This document shows, in pieces, positions 7,531-16,904 of a DNA stretch of 64,000 nt. The DNA comes from Chloroflexota bacterium (GTDB lineage: Bacteria > Chloroflexota > Anaerolineae > Anaerolineales > UBA4823), in assembly GCA_029265355.1 (NCBI GenBank), contig JAJUJL010000021.1:1-64000 (forward strand), read 5' to 3'. The notes beneath the pieces are model-generated. The model made no database searches, was not told the DNA's origin, and saw only the letters and a list, made by a program, of their open reading frames with translations. Position numbers and translations under genes: made by a program. Position 1 is the stretch's first letter, and every line of letters starts with the position of its first letter.

Positions 7531-8772
7531 ATGCGCAAACGAGTAGTAATCACCGGGGCAGGCTGCATCACACCCAATGGCAATGACCTGCCATCTACCT
7601 GGGAAAGCATGCTCGCCGGTCGCGCCGGCGCTGGAAAAATCACATCTTTCGATACCAGCGAGTTCAAAGTCAAGATCGCCGCCGAAGTCAAGGGCTTTGA
7701 CGGCGCAGCCATCTTCGGTAGCCGCGAGGCCCGGCGCATGGATCGCTATACTCAATTCGCCCTGGTAGCCACCCAGGAAGCCATCGAGAATGCACAATTG
7801 CACATCGATGAAAGCAACCGAGATCGCATCGGAGCGCTGATTGGCACTGCCATTGGCGGCATAGGCACGTTGTATGAACAAACGGTTTTGATGTTGGAGC
7901 GCGGCCCGTCTCGGGTCAGTCCATTCCTGATCCCCATGATGCTGCCAGATACCGCTGGCGGAATGGTTGCCATCCAGTACGGCATCCGGGGGCCAAATAT
8001 GAGCGTGGTTACCGCCTGTGCTACCGGCACCAACGCCCTCGGCGAAGCTGCAGAAATCATCCGCCGCGGGCAAGCCGATGTGATGCTGGCTGGGGGCAGC
8101 GAAGCGGCGATCCTGCCGATATCGATTGCTGGCCTGGGCGTTATGACTGCCCTCTCGACGCGCAATGACGAACCGCAGCGCGCTTCGCGACCTTTCGATC
8201 GGGAACGAGATGGCTTCGTCATGGGCGAAGGCGCCGCGGTGCTGGTATTGGAATCCCTCGAGCACGCCCGACAACGCGGCGCCGCGATACTGGGAGAATT
8301 GTGCGGCTATGGCACGACAAACGATGCCTACCATATCTCTGCCCCGGCGGAAAACGGGACTGGCGCCGCTCGCTGCATGCAACTGGCCCTCGAAGACGCC
8401 AAACTGGCCCCTGCCCAGATCGATTATATTAATGCCCACGGCACCAGCACGCCCTTGAATGACAAGAGCGAGACCGCCGCCATCAAACAGATCTTCGGCG
8501 AACAGGCCTACCAGATACCCATCTCGTCCACCAAATCGATGACCGGCCATCTGTTGGGCGCCTCCGGCGCGGTGGAAGCTGTGGTCTGCCTGATGGTTCT
8601 TCAGAAACAAATGCTCCCACCCACCATCAACTACGAATTCCCGGACCCCGATTGTGATCTGGACTACGTGCCCAATTATGCACGCCCGGCGACGGTGCGA
8701 CGCGCGATGTCGAACTCCTTTGGGTTCGGAGGGCACAACGCCACGATCATCCTGAGCCAATACCAAGAGTAG
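7531..8772 (+). CDS. fabF: Beta-ketoacyl-ACP synthase II
   Basis: Encodes 413 residues, the usual FabF length. It condenses malonyl-ACP with acyl-ACP in fatty-acid chain elongation in the cytoplasm. The catalytic triad is visible: Cys163 in VVTACATGTNALGEA, His303 in NAHGTSTPLND and His340 in GHLLGASGA; Lys335 and the C-terminal NSFGFGGHNA glycine loop are present. The ATG at 7531 follows GGAGG by 9 bases and begins with MRKRVVITGAG, the normal N-terminus. The gene stands 5 bases before fabH, so the two are co-transcribed, possibly under control of the folded leader at 7440-7510. FabF versus FabB cannot be separated on sequence alone; the FabF reading is favoured by the overall pattern. Confidence 0.95.
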   Translation: MRKRVVITGAGCITPNGNDLPSTWESMLAGRAGAGKITSFDTSEFKVKIAAEVKGFDGAAIFGSREARRMDRYTQFALVATQEAIENAQLHIDESNRDRIGALIGTAIGGIGTLYEQTVLMLERGPSRVSPFLIPMMLPDTAGGMVAIQYGIRGPNMSVVTACATGTNALGEAAEIIRRGQADVMLAGGSEAAILPISIAGLGVMTALSTRNDEPQRASRPFDRERDGFVMGEGAAVLVLESLEHARQRGAAILGELCGYGTTNDAYHISAPAENGTGAARCMQLALEDAKLAPAQIDYINAHGTSTPLNDKSETAAIKQIFGEQAYQIPISSTKSMTGHLLGASGAVEAVVCLMVLQKQMLPPTINYEFPDPDCDLDYVPNYARPATVRRAMSNSFGFGGHNATIILSQYQE

Positions 8773-8777
8773 GCGCT

Positions 8778-9884
8778 ATGAGCCATTATGCACATATTAC
8801 CGGTTGGGGCATGGCTGTGCCCGAGAAGACATTGACCAACGAAGACCTGGCGCAGATGGTCGACACCAGCGATGAATGGATCGTTTCTCGCACAGGCATA
8901 CGCCAGCGCCACCTGGCAACCGAAAACCAAACCACCGCTACGCTGGCAACCGATGCTGCCATTAAGGCACTCCAGATGGCAAATATCACCCCGCAAGATG
9001 TGGACCTGATCATTGTCTCGACCTCTTCGCCGGAGCATATCTTCCCTGCCACCGCTTGCCTGGTGCAGGACAATATCGGCGCCTCGAAGGCCGGTGCTTT
9101 CGATCTTTCGGCGGCCTGTTCCGGTTTCATCTATGCACTGAACATGGCTGCCCAGGCGATCCAGACCGGATCCATTAAATGCGCTGTGGTGATCGGCTCA
9201 GAGACGCTTTCGCGCCTGGTGAACTGGCAGGATCGCAACACCTGTATCTTGTTCGGCGACGGCGCTGGCGCTTTTGTGCTTCAATCCAGCGAAGAGCCGG
9301 GCGGCGTACTTTCGGCAGTCATGCGCTCCGACGGCTCCGGGCGCGACTCGCTCAGCCTGCCCGCTGGCGGCAGCTTGATGCCAACCACCGCTGACACAGT
9401 CTCTATGGGATTGCATTTTATCCAAATGAACGGGCGCGAGGTCTTTCGCTTCGCCACGCGGGTGATGGCTCAAGCCACCCAGGAAGCCGTCGAATTAGCC
9501 GGGCTCAAGATGGAAGATATCTCCCTGATCGTTCCCCACCAGGCCAACCTGCGCATCATCGAAGCGGCTGCCCGTAGCCTGGAGGTGCCGATGCAACGGG
9601 TGATGGTCAATGTCGACCGCTATGGCAATACCTCCACCGCGTCGATTCCCATCGCAGCCGTTGAAGCTGCGAACAGCGGCCGACTGAAACAGGGCGATTA
9701 TGTCGTCTTCGTTGGCTTTGGCGCGGGTCTGACCTGGGGAGCCGCTGTGGTGCGCTGGGGCGCACCCTTCCCCACCAAGCGCCGCTTGCCGCCAGTATCC
9801 TTCCGCATCTGGGCGCGACTGCGCTCGTTGGTTCGCCGGCTGCTGCGGCAGATCGAAGGCATGCTGTGGGGTCGCCACGCCTGA
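8778..9884 (+). CDS. fabH: Beta-ketoacyl-ACP synthase III with cationic C-terminal tail
   Basis: Encodes 368 residues. FabH starts fatty-acid synthesis by condensing acyl-CoA with malonyl-ACP. The triad is Cys114 (AACSGF), His254 (VPHQAN) and Asn284 (YGNTSTAS). The catalytic domain ends near residue 329 (AAVVRWG). About 39 extra residues follow, very rich in Arg and aromatic residues (FRIWARLRSLVRRLLRQIEG), predicted as an amphipathic helix and not part of ordinary FabH. The tail could anchor the enzyme to membrane or to acidic ACP; this is inference. The gene ends 13 bases from the stop of the convergent membrane-protein gene, and no terminator is visible between them. Confidence 0.94.
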   Translation: MSHYAHITGWGMAVPEKTLTNEDLAQMVDTSDEWIVSRTGIRQRHLATENQTTATLATDAAIKALQMANITPQDVDLIIVSTSSPEHIFPATACLVQDNIGASKAGAFDLSAACSGFIYALNMAAQAIQTGSIKCAVVIGSETLSRLVNWQDRNTCILFGDGAGAFVLQSSEEPGGVLSAVMRSDGSGRDSLSLPAGGSLMPTTADTVSMGLHFIQMNGREVFRFATRVMAQATQEAVELAGLKMEDISLIVPHQANLRIIEAAARSLEVPMQRVMVNVDRYGNTSTASIPIAAVEAANSGRLKQGDYVVFVGFGAGLTWGAAVVRWGAPFPTKRRLPPVSFRIWARLRSLVRRLLRQIEGMLWGRHA

Positions 9885-9897
9885 GCGACTTGGTATC

Positions 9898-10968
9898 TCA
9901 GCCTCGGGCTGGTGGTTCAGGCGCTGCCCCGCTGGCCGGCGCAGCCCTGTCTGCGCCATCATCCAGTCGAAATGCCTGCAGCAGTTGCTTGACCAGGCGG
10001 GTGAAGATATTCTGTTGGTAACCAGCCAGGCAGGCCAGCAGATAGATGACCAGTGGGGAGTTGATCGCCTCGCCCGAGCCAGTGATCGAGAGCAAACCAG
10101 CGCGGATAATCAAGAAGACGACCGCCCCGATGGCAATCCCCATGATCGGGCTGGCCAGGTACCACAGGGAATGCTGGCGGTCGAAATTTTGCTCCCAGGC
10201 GATATGCTTGACCAGGGCCAACATTGCGCCAATCACACCACCCAGCGCCCCCCAGGACATGGTCGCCAGCAAATAGATGTAGTCATTTGGCAGGTTGAAA
10301 AGCTGTGCTCGCGGACCGCTGGTGAAAGCGCCTACGCCCAACCCCAAGAGCACAAAAGCCAGGAGCGCTGCGCCCCACACCACTTCATAGGTAAACAGAA
10401 ACGCCCCCAGCGAGCGCGACCACACGCTCATGCGCTGGTAGAAAGCCAGGCGATACTCCACTTCATTGACATGGCGCTCGGCCTCCTCGTAATTGGCCTT
10501 GCCGCCCAGAATCTCGTTGCGCGCAAATTTGAGCTGGTCGAGCAGTAAACCGGCAGTCCGGGTGTTATTCACCTCTTCATCGATGCGCTTCTTGGCGCGT
10601 TCGATGCGCTCCCACAGCGCCAACAGCGCCTGGTCGGGCACGAATTCCCTGAGGACATCCTCTGCCGGCGACCTGTCCTCAGGATGCGATGGGAATTCGC
10701 CCAGCTCTGGTTCGACCGGCAATGACTGAGGTGTTAACACCGTTGACCCAAAGGCATCGCCACGCACTACAGAGCCCACCGGCGGCAGCGCCACTTCCGC
10801 CTGGGGCTGTCCTTCGGGCGGCAGCGGTTCAACCGCAGATAATCCCTTATCTGGCGCGCCATCGGGGATGTATTCTGGCATGGCATAAGCCTGCTCTGAG
10901 GGAATGGAGGCTCTGTCATCCTCTTCTGGTGAGGGCGGAATAGACGGAGGCGGCGTTTCTGACGGCAT
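9898..10968 (-). CDS. Membrane protein of unknown function with Pro-rich N-terminus
   Basis: Encodes about 356 residues. Residues 1-90 are Pro/Glu-rich and probably disordered (ETPPPSIPPSPEEDD). A coiled-coil-like charged stretch follows at about 105-175 (LWERIERAKKRIDEEVNNTR, ANYEEAERHVNEVEYR). Four hydrophobic spans then come, around VVWGAALLAFVLLGLGVGAF, IYLLATMSWGALGGVIGAML, YLASPIMGIAIGAVVFLIIR and VIYLLACLAGYQ. No catalytic motif is seen. The ATG at 10968 has a GGAG about 11 bases upstream; an upstream start at 11046 would add a stretch lacking support. The gene is monocistronic and divergent from ftsH. The layout recalls small YYY-independent scaffold or channel-like proteins, but I assign no function. 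Confidence 0.7.
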   Translation of the reverse strand: MPSETPPPSIPPSPEEDDRASIPSEQAYAMPEYIPDGAPDKGLSAVEPLPPEGQPQAEVALPPVGSVVRGDAFGSTVLTPQSLPVEPELGEFPSHPEDRSPAEDVLREFVPDQALLALWERIERAKKRIDEEVNNTRTAGLLLDQLKFARNEILGGKANYEEAERHVNEVEYRLAFYQRMSVWSRSLGAFLFTYEVVWGAALLAFVLLGLGVGAFTSGPRAQLFNLPNDYIYLLATMSWGALGGVIGAMLALVKHIAWEQNFDRQHSLWYLASPIMGIAIGAVVFLIIRAGLLSITGSGEAINSPLVIYLLACLAGYQQNIFTRLVKQLLQAFRLDDGADRAAPASGAAPEPPARG

Positions 10969-11128
10969 TTTGTTCACTGTTCTCCAACTTGTCCAGGATA
11001 TTGGCGAGAGTTTATTCTTAACCCAAACATTGCCAGTATAGATCATCTACTCATGGAAGTCAAACGTTAGAGTGGCGTTAGAAATCTACTCAAACCTGAG
11101 GCAGTTGCTACCAGCTATCCTCATAGAT

Positions 11129-11137
11129 TGGTATAAT
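11129..11137 (+). promoter_or_regulatory. Extended -10 promoter of ftsH
   Basis: TG-G-TATAAT lies 44 bases before the GTG start. A TTGCTA at 11105-11110 is 21 bases away, too far for a normal -35, so the extended -10 is probably the working element. Confidence 0.6.
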
Positions 11138-11180
11138 TTAATCAAGTCTACTAGGACTGTCGTATTTTGTGGAGGTATCT

Positions 11181-13040
11181 GTGAATTCGAATCGTAATCG
11201 CTCCTCTATCGTGTACCTGTTGTTGTTCATCGCAATCATCGTATTGTTGGTGGCAACCTTCAGGGGCAACACCTCCCAGGAAACTGTGCCGATCAACCAG
11301 GCCGCGGCTGATATTCAAAAAGGTATCGTCGAACGGCTGATCGAAAACGAGAATCGCTTGCGAATTATCTACGCAGATGGTAGTGAGAAAATCGCCAATA
11401 TCGAGCCAAACGCTACCTTGATCGAGCAGTTGAAAGAACTGGGGGTGACAACCGAACAGCTCAGCTCCGAACGCATCAAGCTGGAAATCACCCCACCCAA
11501 TGCCTGGCTGGGCTTGCTGACGGGGTTAAGCTACATCTTGCCCTTCATCCTGATTGCTGGTGTCTTTTGGTTCGTCTTTCGCCAGGCGCAAGGGAGCAAT
11601 AACGCCGCTCTCTCCTTTGGCAAATCGCGCGCCAGGATGTTCACCGGCGATCAGCCCTCGGTAACCTTCGAGGACGTGGCTGGCGTCGAAGAAGCCAAGG
11701 AAGAGCTGCACGAGGTGGTGGAATTTCTGCGCGAACCGGAGAAGTTCATCTCGCTTGGGGCGCGCATCCCCAAGGGTGTCCTGCTGGTTGGGCCTCCAGG
11801 CACGGGAAAAACCCTGCTGGCAAAAGCAGTCTCAGGCGAGGCCGGCGTGCCCTTCTTCTCCATCTCTGGCTCGGAGTTTGTGGAAATGTTCGTTGGCGTC
11901 GGCGCTAGCCGCGTGCGCGACCTGTTCGACCAGGCTAAGCGACATTCACCCTGCATCGTTTTCGTGGATGAGATCGACGCGGTCGGCCGCCAGCGTGGCG
12001 CCGGCCTTGGCGGCAGCCACGATGAGCGTGAGCAGACCCTCAACCAGATGCTGGTCGAGATGGATGGCTTCGATACCGACACCAACGTTATCATCATCGC
12101 TGCTACCAACCGCCCCGATATTCTCGACCCGGCGCTGATGCGCCCCGGGCGCTTCGATCGCCGCGTGGTGTTGGACCGCCCGGATATGCGTGGCCGTGAA
12201 GCCATCCTGAAGGTGCACATCAAGGGCAAGCCCCTGGCAACCAATGTCGACCTGGGGGTACTGGCGCGCTCCACCCCAGGCTTTGTCGGCGCTGACCTGG
12301 AGAACCTGGTCAATGAAGCCGCTATCCTGGCAGCCCGGCGCAACAAGAAGATGATCGAGCAGCCCGAGCTGGAAGAGGCTATCGAGCGCGTGATAGCCGG
12401 CCCAGAGCGCAAGAGCCGTTTGATCAGCCAGGAAGAAAAGCGCATCGTCGCCTACCACGAAGCCGGGCATGCCGTGGTCATGAACGCCCTGCCCGAAGCA
12501 GACCGGGTGCAAAAAGTGTCCATCATTGCCCGTGGCATGGCTGGCGGCTACACCCTGGCGCTGCCAGAAGATGATCGCACGCTGATGCCGCGCAAAAAGA
12601 TCATCGCCGATATGATCGGTCTGCTGGGCGGGCGCGCCGCTGAAGAGCTGGTCTTCGATGACATCACCTCTGGCGCTTCCAACGACCTCGAACGGGTCAC
12701 ACGCCTGGCGCGCGCTATGGTTACCCGCCTGGGTATGAGCGATGAGCTTGGCCCGCTGGTGTACGGGCAAAAAGAAGAGCTCATCTTCCTGGGCCGAGAA
12801 ATTTCCGAGCAGCGCGATTACTCTGAAGCTGTCGCCGAACAAATTGACAAGGAAGTGCGCCGGTTGATCAATGAGGCTTACGAGAAGGCGCGCTCCCTGT
12901 TAGTGCAGTACCGCGACAAGCTCGATGCCGTCGCTACTCGCTTGCTGGAGGTGGAGACGATCTCGCGCGAAGAGTTCGAGGCCCTTTTCCCACCGCCAGT
13001 GCCCAAAAACAGCGGCACGCCTATTCCAATGGCGATGTAA
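11181..13040 (+). CDS. ftsH: ATP-dependent zinc metalloprotease FtsH
   Basis: Encodes 619 residues. FtsH is a membrane-anchored AAA+ protease that degrades unassembled membrane proteins and short-lived regulators. There are two N-terminal membrane spans ([16 protein letters not shown] and [18 protein letters not shown]) around a periplasmic-side domain. The AAA+ module has Walker A GPPGTGKT, Walker B IVFVDEID and the second region of homology RPGRFDRRV. The M41 protease has the zinc site HEAGH and the third ligand Asp in [11 protein letters not shown]. The pore motif MFVG is present. GTG at 11181 is the start because GGAGGT lies 6 bases upstream; an in-frame GTG at 11169 lies before that site. 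Ends at a strong terminator at 13061-13092. Confidence 0.97.
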   Translation: MNSNRNRSSIVYLLLFIAIIVLLVATFRGNTSQETVPINQAAADIQKGIVERLIENENRLRIIYADGSEKIANIEPNATLIEQLKELGVTTEQLSSERIKLEITPPNAWLGLLTGLSYILPFILIAGVFWFVFRQAQGSNNAALSFGKSRARMFTGDQPSVTFEDVAGVEEAKEELHEVVEFLREPEKFISLGARIPKGVLLVGPPGTGKTLLAKAVSGEAGVPFFSISGSEFVEMFVGVGASRVRDLFDQAKRHSPCIVFVDEIDAVGRQRGAGLGGSHDEREQTLNQMLVEMDGFDTDTNVIIIAATNRPDILDPALMRPGRFDRRVVLDRPDMRGREAILKVHIKGKPLATNVDLGVLARSTPGFVGADLENLVNEAAILAARRNKKMIEQPELEEAIERVIAGPERKSRLISQEEKRIVAYHEAGHAVVMNALPEADRVQKVSIIARGMAGGYTLALPEDDRTLMPRKKIIADMIGLLGGRAAEELVFDDITSGASNDLERVTRLARAMVTRLGMSDELGPLVYGQKEELIFLGREISEQRDYSEAVAEQIDKEVRRLINEAYEKARSLLVQYRDKLDAVATRLLEVETISREEFEALFPPPVPKNSGTPIPMAM

Positions 13041-13060
13041 GCGAAGTGTTGTAATGGTAC

Positions 13061-13092
13061 AGGCGTGAAACGAACTGCGTTTCACGCCTTTT
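13061..13092 (+). terminator. Rho-independent terminator after ftsH
   Basis: A perfect 12-bp stem AGGCGTGAAACG / CGTTTCACGCCT with loop AACTG is followed by TTTT. It lies 20 bases after the ftsH stop and separates ftsH from the YgfZ-like gene. Confidence 0.85.
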
Positions 13093-13113
13093 CATTCCCA
13101 CAGGAGTGATGCA

Positions 13114-14124
13114 ATGCAAACTTTACCTGCCGAGGAAACTGCAGGTTACACAGCCGCCTTGGAGCAATGCGGATATCATCTCATCGAGCAGCCAGGCTGC
13201 CTGCGCATCGCTGGCGCCGATCGGATCGCCTTCCTTCAGCGCCAGACAACCAACGATGTCAGGCTGGTCAGCGAGACCCGTTCGGTTCTGACCGTGCTCA
13301 CCACGCCCACCGCCCGCATACTGGATGTACTGCGCGTCTTCAGCGATGAAGAAACGCTGCTGGCGCTGACACTGCCCGGCAGCAGCGCCAAAACAGCTCA
13401 ATATCTGAGAAGCCGCATCTTTTTTATGGATAAAGTGAGCGTGACGGACGCCAGCGCCGAATTTTTCCAGCTCGATCTGGAAGGGCCACAGGCAGCCCAG
13501 GCGCTGACACACCTGCCAGCGCCGGTTCCAGGTGTAGATCACACGGTCGTGCGCGGTGAGCTCGCGGGCGAAGAGCTGTTTGTCCTCTCCCAGGCGGGTC
13601 TGTTCGCCCCAGGATACCGGCTTGTCGCGCTGGCGTCCTTGCGAGAGGCGTTGCAAGACCGCCTGCATGCGGCTGGAGTAAAGCCCATCTCGCCCCAGGT
13701 TTATCAGATTTTGCGCGTCGAAGCGGGCAAACCGTGGGCGCCCAACGAGCTAAGCGAAGAGTACACCCCGCTGGAAAGCGGACTGGAAGCTGCCATTTCC
13801 AGCACCAAAGGCTGCTACACCGGGCAAGAAGTCATTGCCCGCCAGATTACCTACGATAAGATCACCCAACGCCTGGCAGGACTGCGGCTGGAGATGCCCA
13901 CCCGGCCTGGTGAGAAAGTTTGGGCTGGAGAGCGGCTGGTGGGAGAGATTACCTCCAGCGCGGTCTCCCCGCGCTTCGGCTCGATAGCTCTCGGTGTGCT
14001 GCGCAAGCCCCATTTCGAGCCGGGCAGCCAGTTGCGTGTGGGTGCTAACGCCAGCAACGCCCAGCCCGCTCTCTGTGTAACCCTACCCTTCTCCGCCAGT
14101 GAAAATGAGCACATTCCCCGCTGA
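13114..14124 (+). CDS. ygfZ: YgfZ/GcvT-type folate-binding protein
   Basis: Encodes 336 residues. The family signature KGCYTGQEVIARQ, with its conserved Cys, is present near residue 235. The protein shares the GcvT fold, starting with GCLRIAGADRIAFLQRQTTND. YgfZ proteins bind tetrahydrofolate and help build or repair certain Fe-S clusters, for example that of MiaB. The catalytic Asp used by true aminomethyltransferases is not evident, which fits YgfZ rather than GcvT. The ATG at 13114 follows ACAGGAG by 6 bases. The C-terminus overlaps the next gene by about 20 bases, so translation may be coupled. Confidence 0.88.
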   Translation: MQTLPAEETAGYTAALEQCGYHLIEQPGCLRIAGADRIAFLQRQTTNDVRLVSETRSVLTVLTTPTARILDVLRVFSDEETLLALTLPGSSAKTAQYLRSRIFFMDKVSVTDASAEFFQLDLEGPQAAQALTHLPAPVPGVDHTVVRGELAGEELFVLSQAGLFAPGYRLVALASLREALQDRLHAAGVKPISPQVYQILRVEAGKPWAPNELSEEYTPLESGLEAAISSTKGCYTGQEVIARQITYDKITQRLAGLRLEMPTRPGEKVWAGERLVGEITSSAVSPRFGSIALGVLRKPHFEPGSQLRVGANASNAQPALCVTLPFSASENEHIPR

Positions 14125-14920
14125 ACAGCAACCCTTCGCCGGTAAGATCGCCCTGGTAACCGGCTCGGGCAGGGGCATCGGGCGCGCCATCGCCCTGCAC
14201 TTCGCCCGCCTGGGCGCAGACCTGGTGATCAATTTCTTCCGGAACCGCGCGCCCGCCGAGCAAACCGCCCAAGAAATTCGCCAGATGGGACGCCGCGCCC
14301 TGCTGGTGCGCGCCAATATTGGCGAGTTGGAGCAATTGGAGACTTTGTTCGACGAAACTGCCAAAACCTACGGCGGGCTGGACTTCCTGATCCACAACGC
14401 TGCCTCCGGCTACAATCGCCCGGTCATGGAGCAAAAGCCCAAAGGCTGGGAGTGGAGCATGAACATCAACGCCCGCTCGCTGCTCTTCGCCGCCCAACGC
14501 GCGGTCCCTTTGATGGCAGCCCGGCAAGGAGGGGCGATGGTCAGCATCAGCAGCCCGGGCGCGCAGCGCGTCCTGCCCGATTACGTGGTCGTTGGCGCCA
14601 GCAAAGCGGCCCTGGAAGCCATCACCCGCTACCTGGCGGTAGAGCTTTCGCCGCTCAATATCGTTGTCAACGCCATCTCGCCTGGGGTGGTGCTCACCGA
14701 GGCGCTGCGCCATTTCGCCGTCGTGCGCCAGGATGAGCACATCCTCGAGCACGCCATCGCACACACCCCCGCCGGGCGGTTGGTCAGCCCGGAGGACGTG
14801 GCTCACTTGGCGGCGTTTTTATGTTCTCCGCAGGCAGCCATGATCCGTGGGCAGGTGATCGCCATCGACGGCGGCGCCACGCTGCCCGGCCCGGGCGTGT
14901 TTTCCGGGCAAAAAACCTAA
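14105..14920 (+). CDS. fabL: SDR-family enoyl-ACP reductase III (FabL-like)
   Basis: Encodes about 271 residues. It is a short-chain dehydrogenase with the NADP-binding motif VTGSGRGIGRAIA and NAASGY in place of NNAG. The active site is Tyr-x6-Lys (DYVVVGASKAALE), not Tyr-x3-Lys. That spacing, followed by ITRYLAVELSPLNIVVNAIS and AHTPAGRLVSPEDVA, is characteristic of B. subtilis FabL. It would reduce trans-2-enoyl-ACP in the last step of each elongation cycle and complements the nearby fabF and fabH. A GTG at 14099 is an alternative start. The gene converges with a PEBP lipoprotein gene and their stops overlap by 4 bases. A different SDR substrate cannot be excluded. Confidence 0.82.
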   Translation: MSTFPAEQQPFAGKIALVTGSGRGIGRAIALHFARLGADLVINFFRNRAPAEQTAQEIRQMGRRALLVRANIGELEQLETLFDETAKTYGGLDFLIHNAASGYNRPVMEQKPKGWEWSMNINARSLLFAAQRAVPLMAARQGGAMVSISSPGAQRVLPDYVVVGASKAALEAITRYLAVELSPLNIVVNAISPGVVLTEALRHFAVVRQDEHILEHAIAHTPAGRLVSPEDVAHLAAFLCSPQAAMIRGQVIAIDGGATLPGPGVFSGQKT

Positions 14921-15471
14921 CGGCCGTAGCGCCCCATCCACTCGCCCTGCGCCAGGATGTGCCCCTCCATCGCCTGCAGTAAGCGCGCCTTGGTCGCCCC
15001 TTCCTTCAGGTCGAGCATGGTATCCAGAGCATATAGCTTGAAGAAATAGCGATGGGCTTTGCCCCTGGGTGGGCATGGCCCGCCATAACCCAGGCGACCA
15101 AAGTCATTCTTTCCCTGGACGCCAACACCTTTCACCCCTTCGGGCAGTTCGCTGAGATCAGGCGGCAAATTGTACAGCACCCAATGTACCCAGGTGCCTG
15201 CCGGCGCATCGGGATCATCCGCGATCAACGCCAGGCTGGCGACACCTGCTGGCAGTTCACTCCACGCCAGGTGCGGTGACACATCGGCATCATCGCAGGT
15301 GTAGCGGCGCGGGATCGTCTCCCCATTGGCAAATGAATTGCTGGTTAGTCGCAAAGCCATTTCTACGCCTCCTTCCGGCGAGGCAGGCGTGGGTGATGAA
15401 GCTGTCGAAGAGGCGGGGGTGCAGCCTGCCGCGCTCAGTAAGACCATCAGCAGCAGACACAGGTTTCGCAT
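14917..15471 (-). CDS. YbhB/YbcL (PEBP-like) lipoprotein
   Basis: Encodes 184 residues. It begins with a lipoprotein signal peptide whose lipobox is LSAAGC, then a Ser/Thr/Pro linker of about 20 residues. The rest is a phosphatidylethanolamine-binding-protein-like domain with CDDADVSPHLAW, DDPDAPAGTWVHWVLYNLP and GYGGPCPPRGKAHRYFFKLYALD, including the ligand-pocket residues D-P-D-x-P and G-x-x-x-P-P. It is expected to sit on the outer face of the membrane. The bacterial function is unknown; small anionic or phosphorylated ligands are likely. Convergent with the FabL-like gene, 4-base overlap. Confidence 0.92.
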   Translation of the reverse strand: MRNLCLLLMVLLSAAGCTPASSTASSPTPASPEGGVEMALRLTSNSFANGETIPRRYTCDDADVSPHLAWSELPAGVASLALIADDPDAPAGTWVHWVLYNLPPDLSELPEGVKGVGVQGKNDFGRLGYGGPCPPRGKAHRYFFKLYALDTMLDLKEGATKARLLQAMEGHILAQGEWMGRYGR

Positions 15472-15504
15472 TTCAGCAAGTTCTGATATCAGCCTTCAGC
15501 GCCT

Positions 15505-16137
15505 TCAGACGCCCACTAAGATGGCGCGCGCTGGCGCTCCTTCGGCTCCTTTCAAGAAAAGCGGTAAGCAGTACAATGTATAGCGTCCCTGAGCCACCTG
15601 AGATAAGTTGAGACCTTCTACGATGATCACCTCTGAGCGCAGCAAAATCTGGTGCGTGGGCACCGCGGCGTCGAAAGGCGCCACCGAAAGGTAGTCCACA
15701 CCCACCAACCGCACACCGCGTTCCACCAGGTAGTTCGCCCCGTCCGCGCTCAAAGCTACGAAATCTTTTTGAAAACCCGCTGTGTTATTGCTCCAATGGT
15801 TCGAGTTGCGCGTCTTGAACAGCAGGCGGCGGGTGCGCGGTGGAATATCTGCAGCTTGCAGCACCTCAGCGGTGATCACGTCTGCCTCCGGCAAATGCAC
15901 CACATAGGCACGCCCTATCAATATTTTGAGTTGCATGTGCTCCACTTTACTACCATCCGCCAGGAAATGGTACGGAGCGTCCACGTGCGTGCCCGTGTGC
16001 ACACCCATGGCGATACGCGAAACGTTGGCAGTTTCACCATCTTCGATGCGCGCAAAACGCTCCAGCACCACGCTGGGATCACCGGGCCACACCGGCAGCT
16101 CAGGTGAAATCGGCAGAGAAATATCGTAGATGCGCAT
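15505..16137 (-). CDS. Cyclase family protein (kynurenine formamidase-like)
   Basis: Encodes 210 residues of the PF04199 cyclase fold. It has the family metal motif HTGTHVDAPYHF, and conserved segments DLSLPIS-like at the N-terminus (YDISLPISPELPVWPGDP), VGVDYLSV and VIIVEGLNLSQV. Relatives are Mn- or Zn-dependent amidohydrolases, such as kynurenine formamidase and isatin hydrolase. The substrate here is unknown and no tryptophan-catabolism gene lies nearby. It is probably cytoplasmic. The gap to the PEBP gene is 33 bases. Confidence 0.9.
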   Translation of the reverse strand: MRIYDISLPISPELPVWPGDPSVVLERFARIEDGETANVSRIAMGVHTGTHVDAPYHFLADGSKVEHMQLKILIGRAYVVHLPEADVITAEVLQAADIPPRTRRLLFKTRNSNHWSNNTAGFQKDFVALSADGANYLVERGVRLVGVDYLSVAPFDAAVPTHQILLRSEVIIVEGLNLSQVAQGRYTLYCLPLFLKGAEGAPARAILVGV

Positions 16138-16158
16138 ACAGCCTCCTGCTATACAAAA

Positions 16159-16350
16159 TCAGTATAGTCCAGGCTCGAAGATCGCGCAACGGGGGTCGCC
16201 CCCGACATAAACGCGGTTGCCTGCACGGGTGAACCGGCCCCGCGGCGTGTCTTCAACGGCAGCCCTGTGCAACAAAATTGCCCCTGTCCAATCAGCAGGC
16301 GCAGGTAGACCAGCATCAACCTCAATCTGTTTGAAAATTCTCCCACCCAT
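16159..16350 (-). CDS. Possible small protein coupled to the GrpB-family gene
   Basis: An open frame of 63 codons starts at an ATG that overlaps the stop of the GrpB-family gene (TAATG). No family is recognised. The ending RVYVGGDPRCAIFEPGLY looks protein-like, but there is no independent support and the stretch could be a decayed remnant. It is listed because the coupled start is typical of real genes in this window. Confidence 0.3.
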   Translation of the reverse strand: MGGRIFKQIEVDAGLPAPADWTGAILLHRAAVEDTPRGRFTRAGNRVYVGGDPRCAIFEPGLY

Positions 16351-16904
16351 TACGGACGCCAGCCTGTCTGTCTCGCCCAGTCTTGCGCCGCGTCCCAGAT
16401 CAAATCGTAGACCGGGTCCTTGATCGCATAATACGCTTCCGCATCTTCGGCGTGCCGCCTTGCAAGTTCACGCTTGATGCGCTCGATGGTGCGCGCAGAG
16501 TTGGGGTGCGCCCGCAGGTAATCGCGAAACCGCAGGGCATAGCGCTGGTTTGGGTTGCTGTCGAGGCGCACATGCACATTGGCGCGGCGCTGCCCCTTGG
16601 GCTGAGTGAAAAGCAGCTTAACCCACCGCTCCGGATCGCCAGCCTCGCCCAGAGGCACATGATCGTGCGTGATCGTCTCCCAAAACTCGTAACCCGCCTC
16701 CACCAGCCTGTGCTTGATCTCAGGCGTCAGCGCTCGAACCGTTATTTGAACATCGATCACATTTTTAGCGCCTAGCCCAGGCACCGCGGTGGAGCCGATA
16801 TGATCAATTCTCAAGGCGAAATCGCCCAAAATCTGCCAGAGAGCGCTCTGAATCAATTCAAACTCTTTGGGCCAGTCTGGATTGTAGTCGGAGATGACGA
16901 TCAT
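16350..16904 (-). CDS. GrpB/UPF0157 nucleotidyltransferase-like protein
   Basis: Encodes 184 residues. It has the UPF0157 (GrpB) pattern: ISDYNPDWPKEFELIQSAL, IDHIGSTAVPGLGAKNVIDV, then ANVHVRLDSN and FRDYLRAHPNSARTIERIK. The HIGSTAVPGL and DVQI residues match the nucleotidyltransferase-fold core. Family members occur alone or fused to dephospho-CoA kinase; the reaction is not settled. The ATG overlaps the stop of the carboxymuconolactone-decarboxylase-like gene by 4 bases. Confidence 0.9.
   Translation of the reverse strand: MIVISDYNPDWPKEFELIQSALWQILGDFALRIDHIGSTAVPGLGAKNVIDVQITVRALTPEIKHRLVEAGYEFWETITHDHVPLGEAGDPERWVKLLFTQPKGQRRANVHVRLDSNPNQRYALRFRDYLRAHPNSARTIERIKRELARRHAEDAEAYYAIKDPVYDLIWDAAQDWARQTGWRP

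Noticed and set aside
7426-8766. 446-codon open frame antisense to fabF
   Set aside because: Shadow of the fabF codon usage. fabF has all catalytic residues and the antisense product has no recognisable motif.
11946-12842. Long open frame antisense to ftsH
   Set aside because: Shadow of a highly conserved gene with no ribosome binding site or motif.
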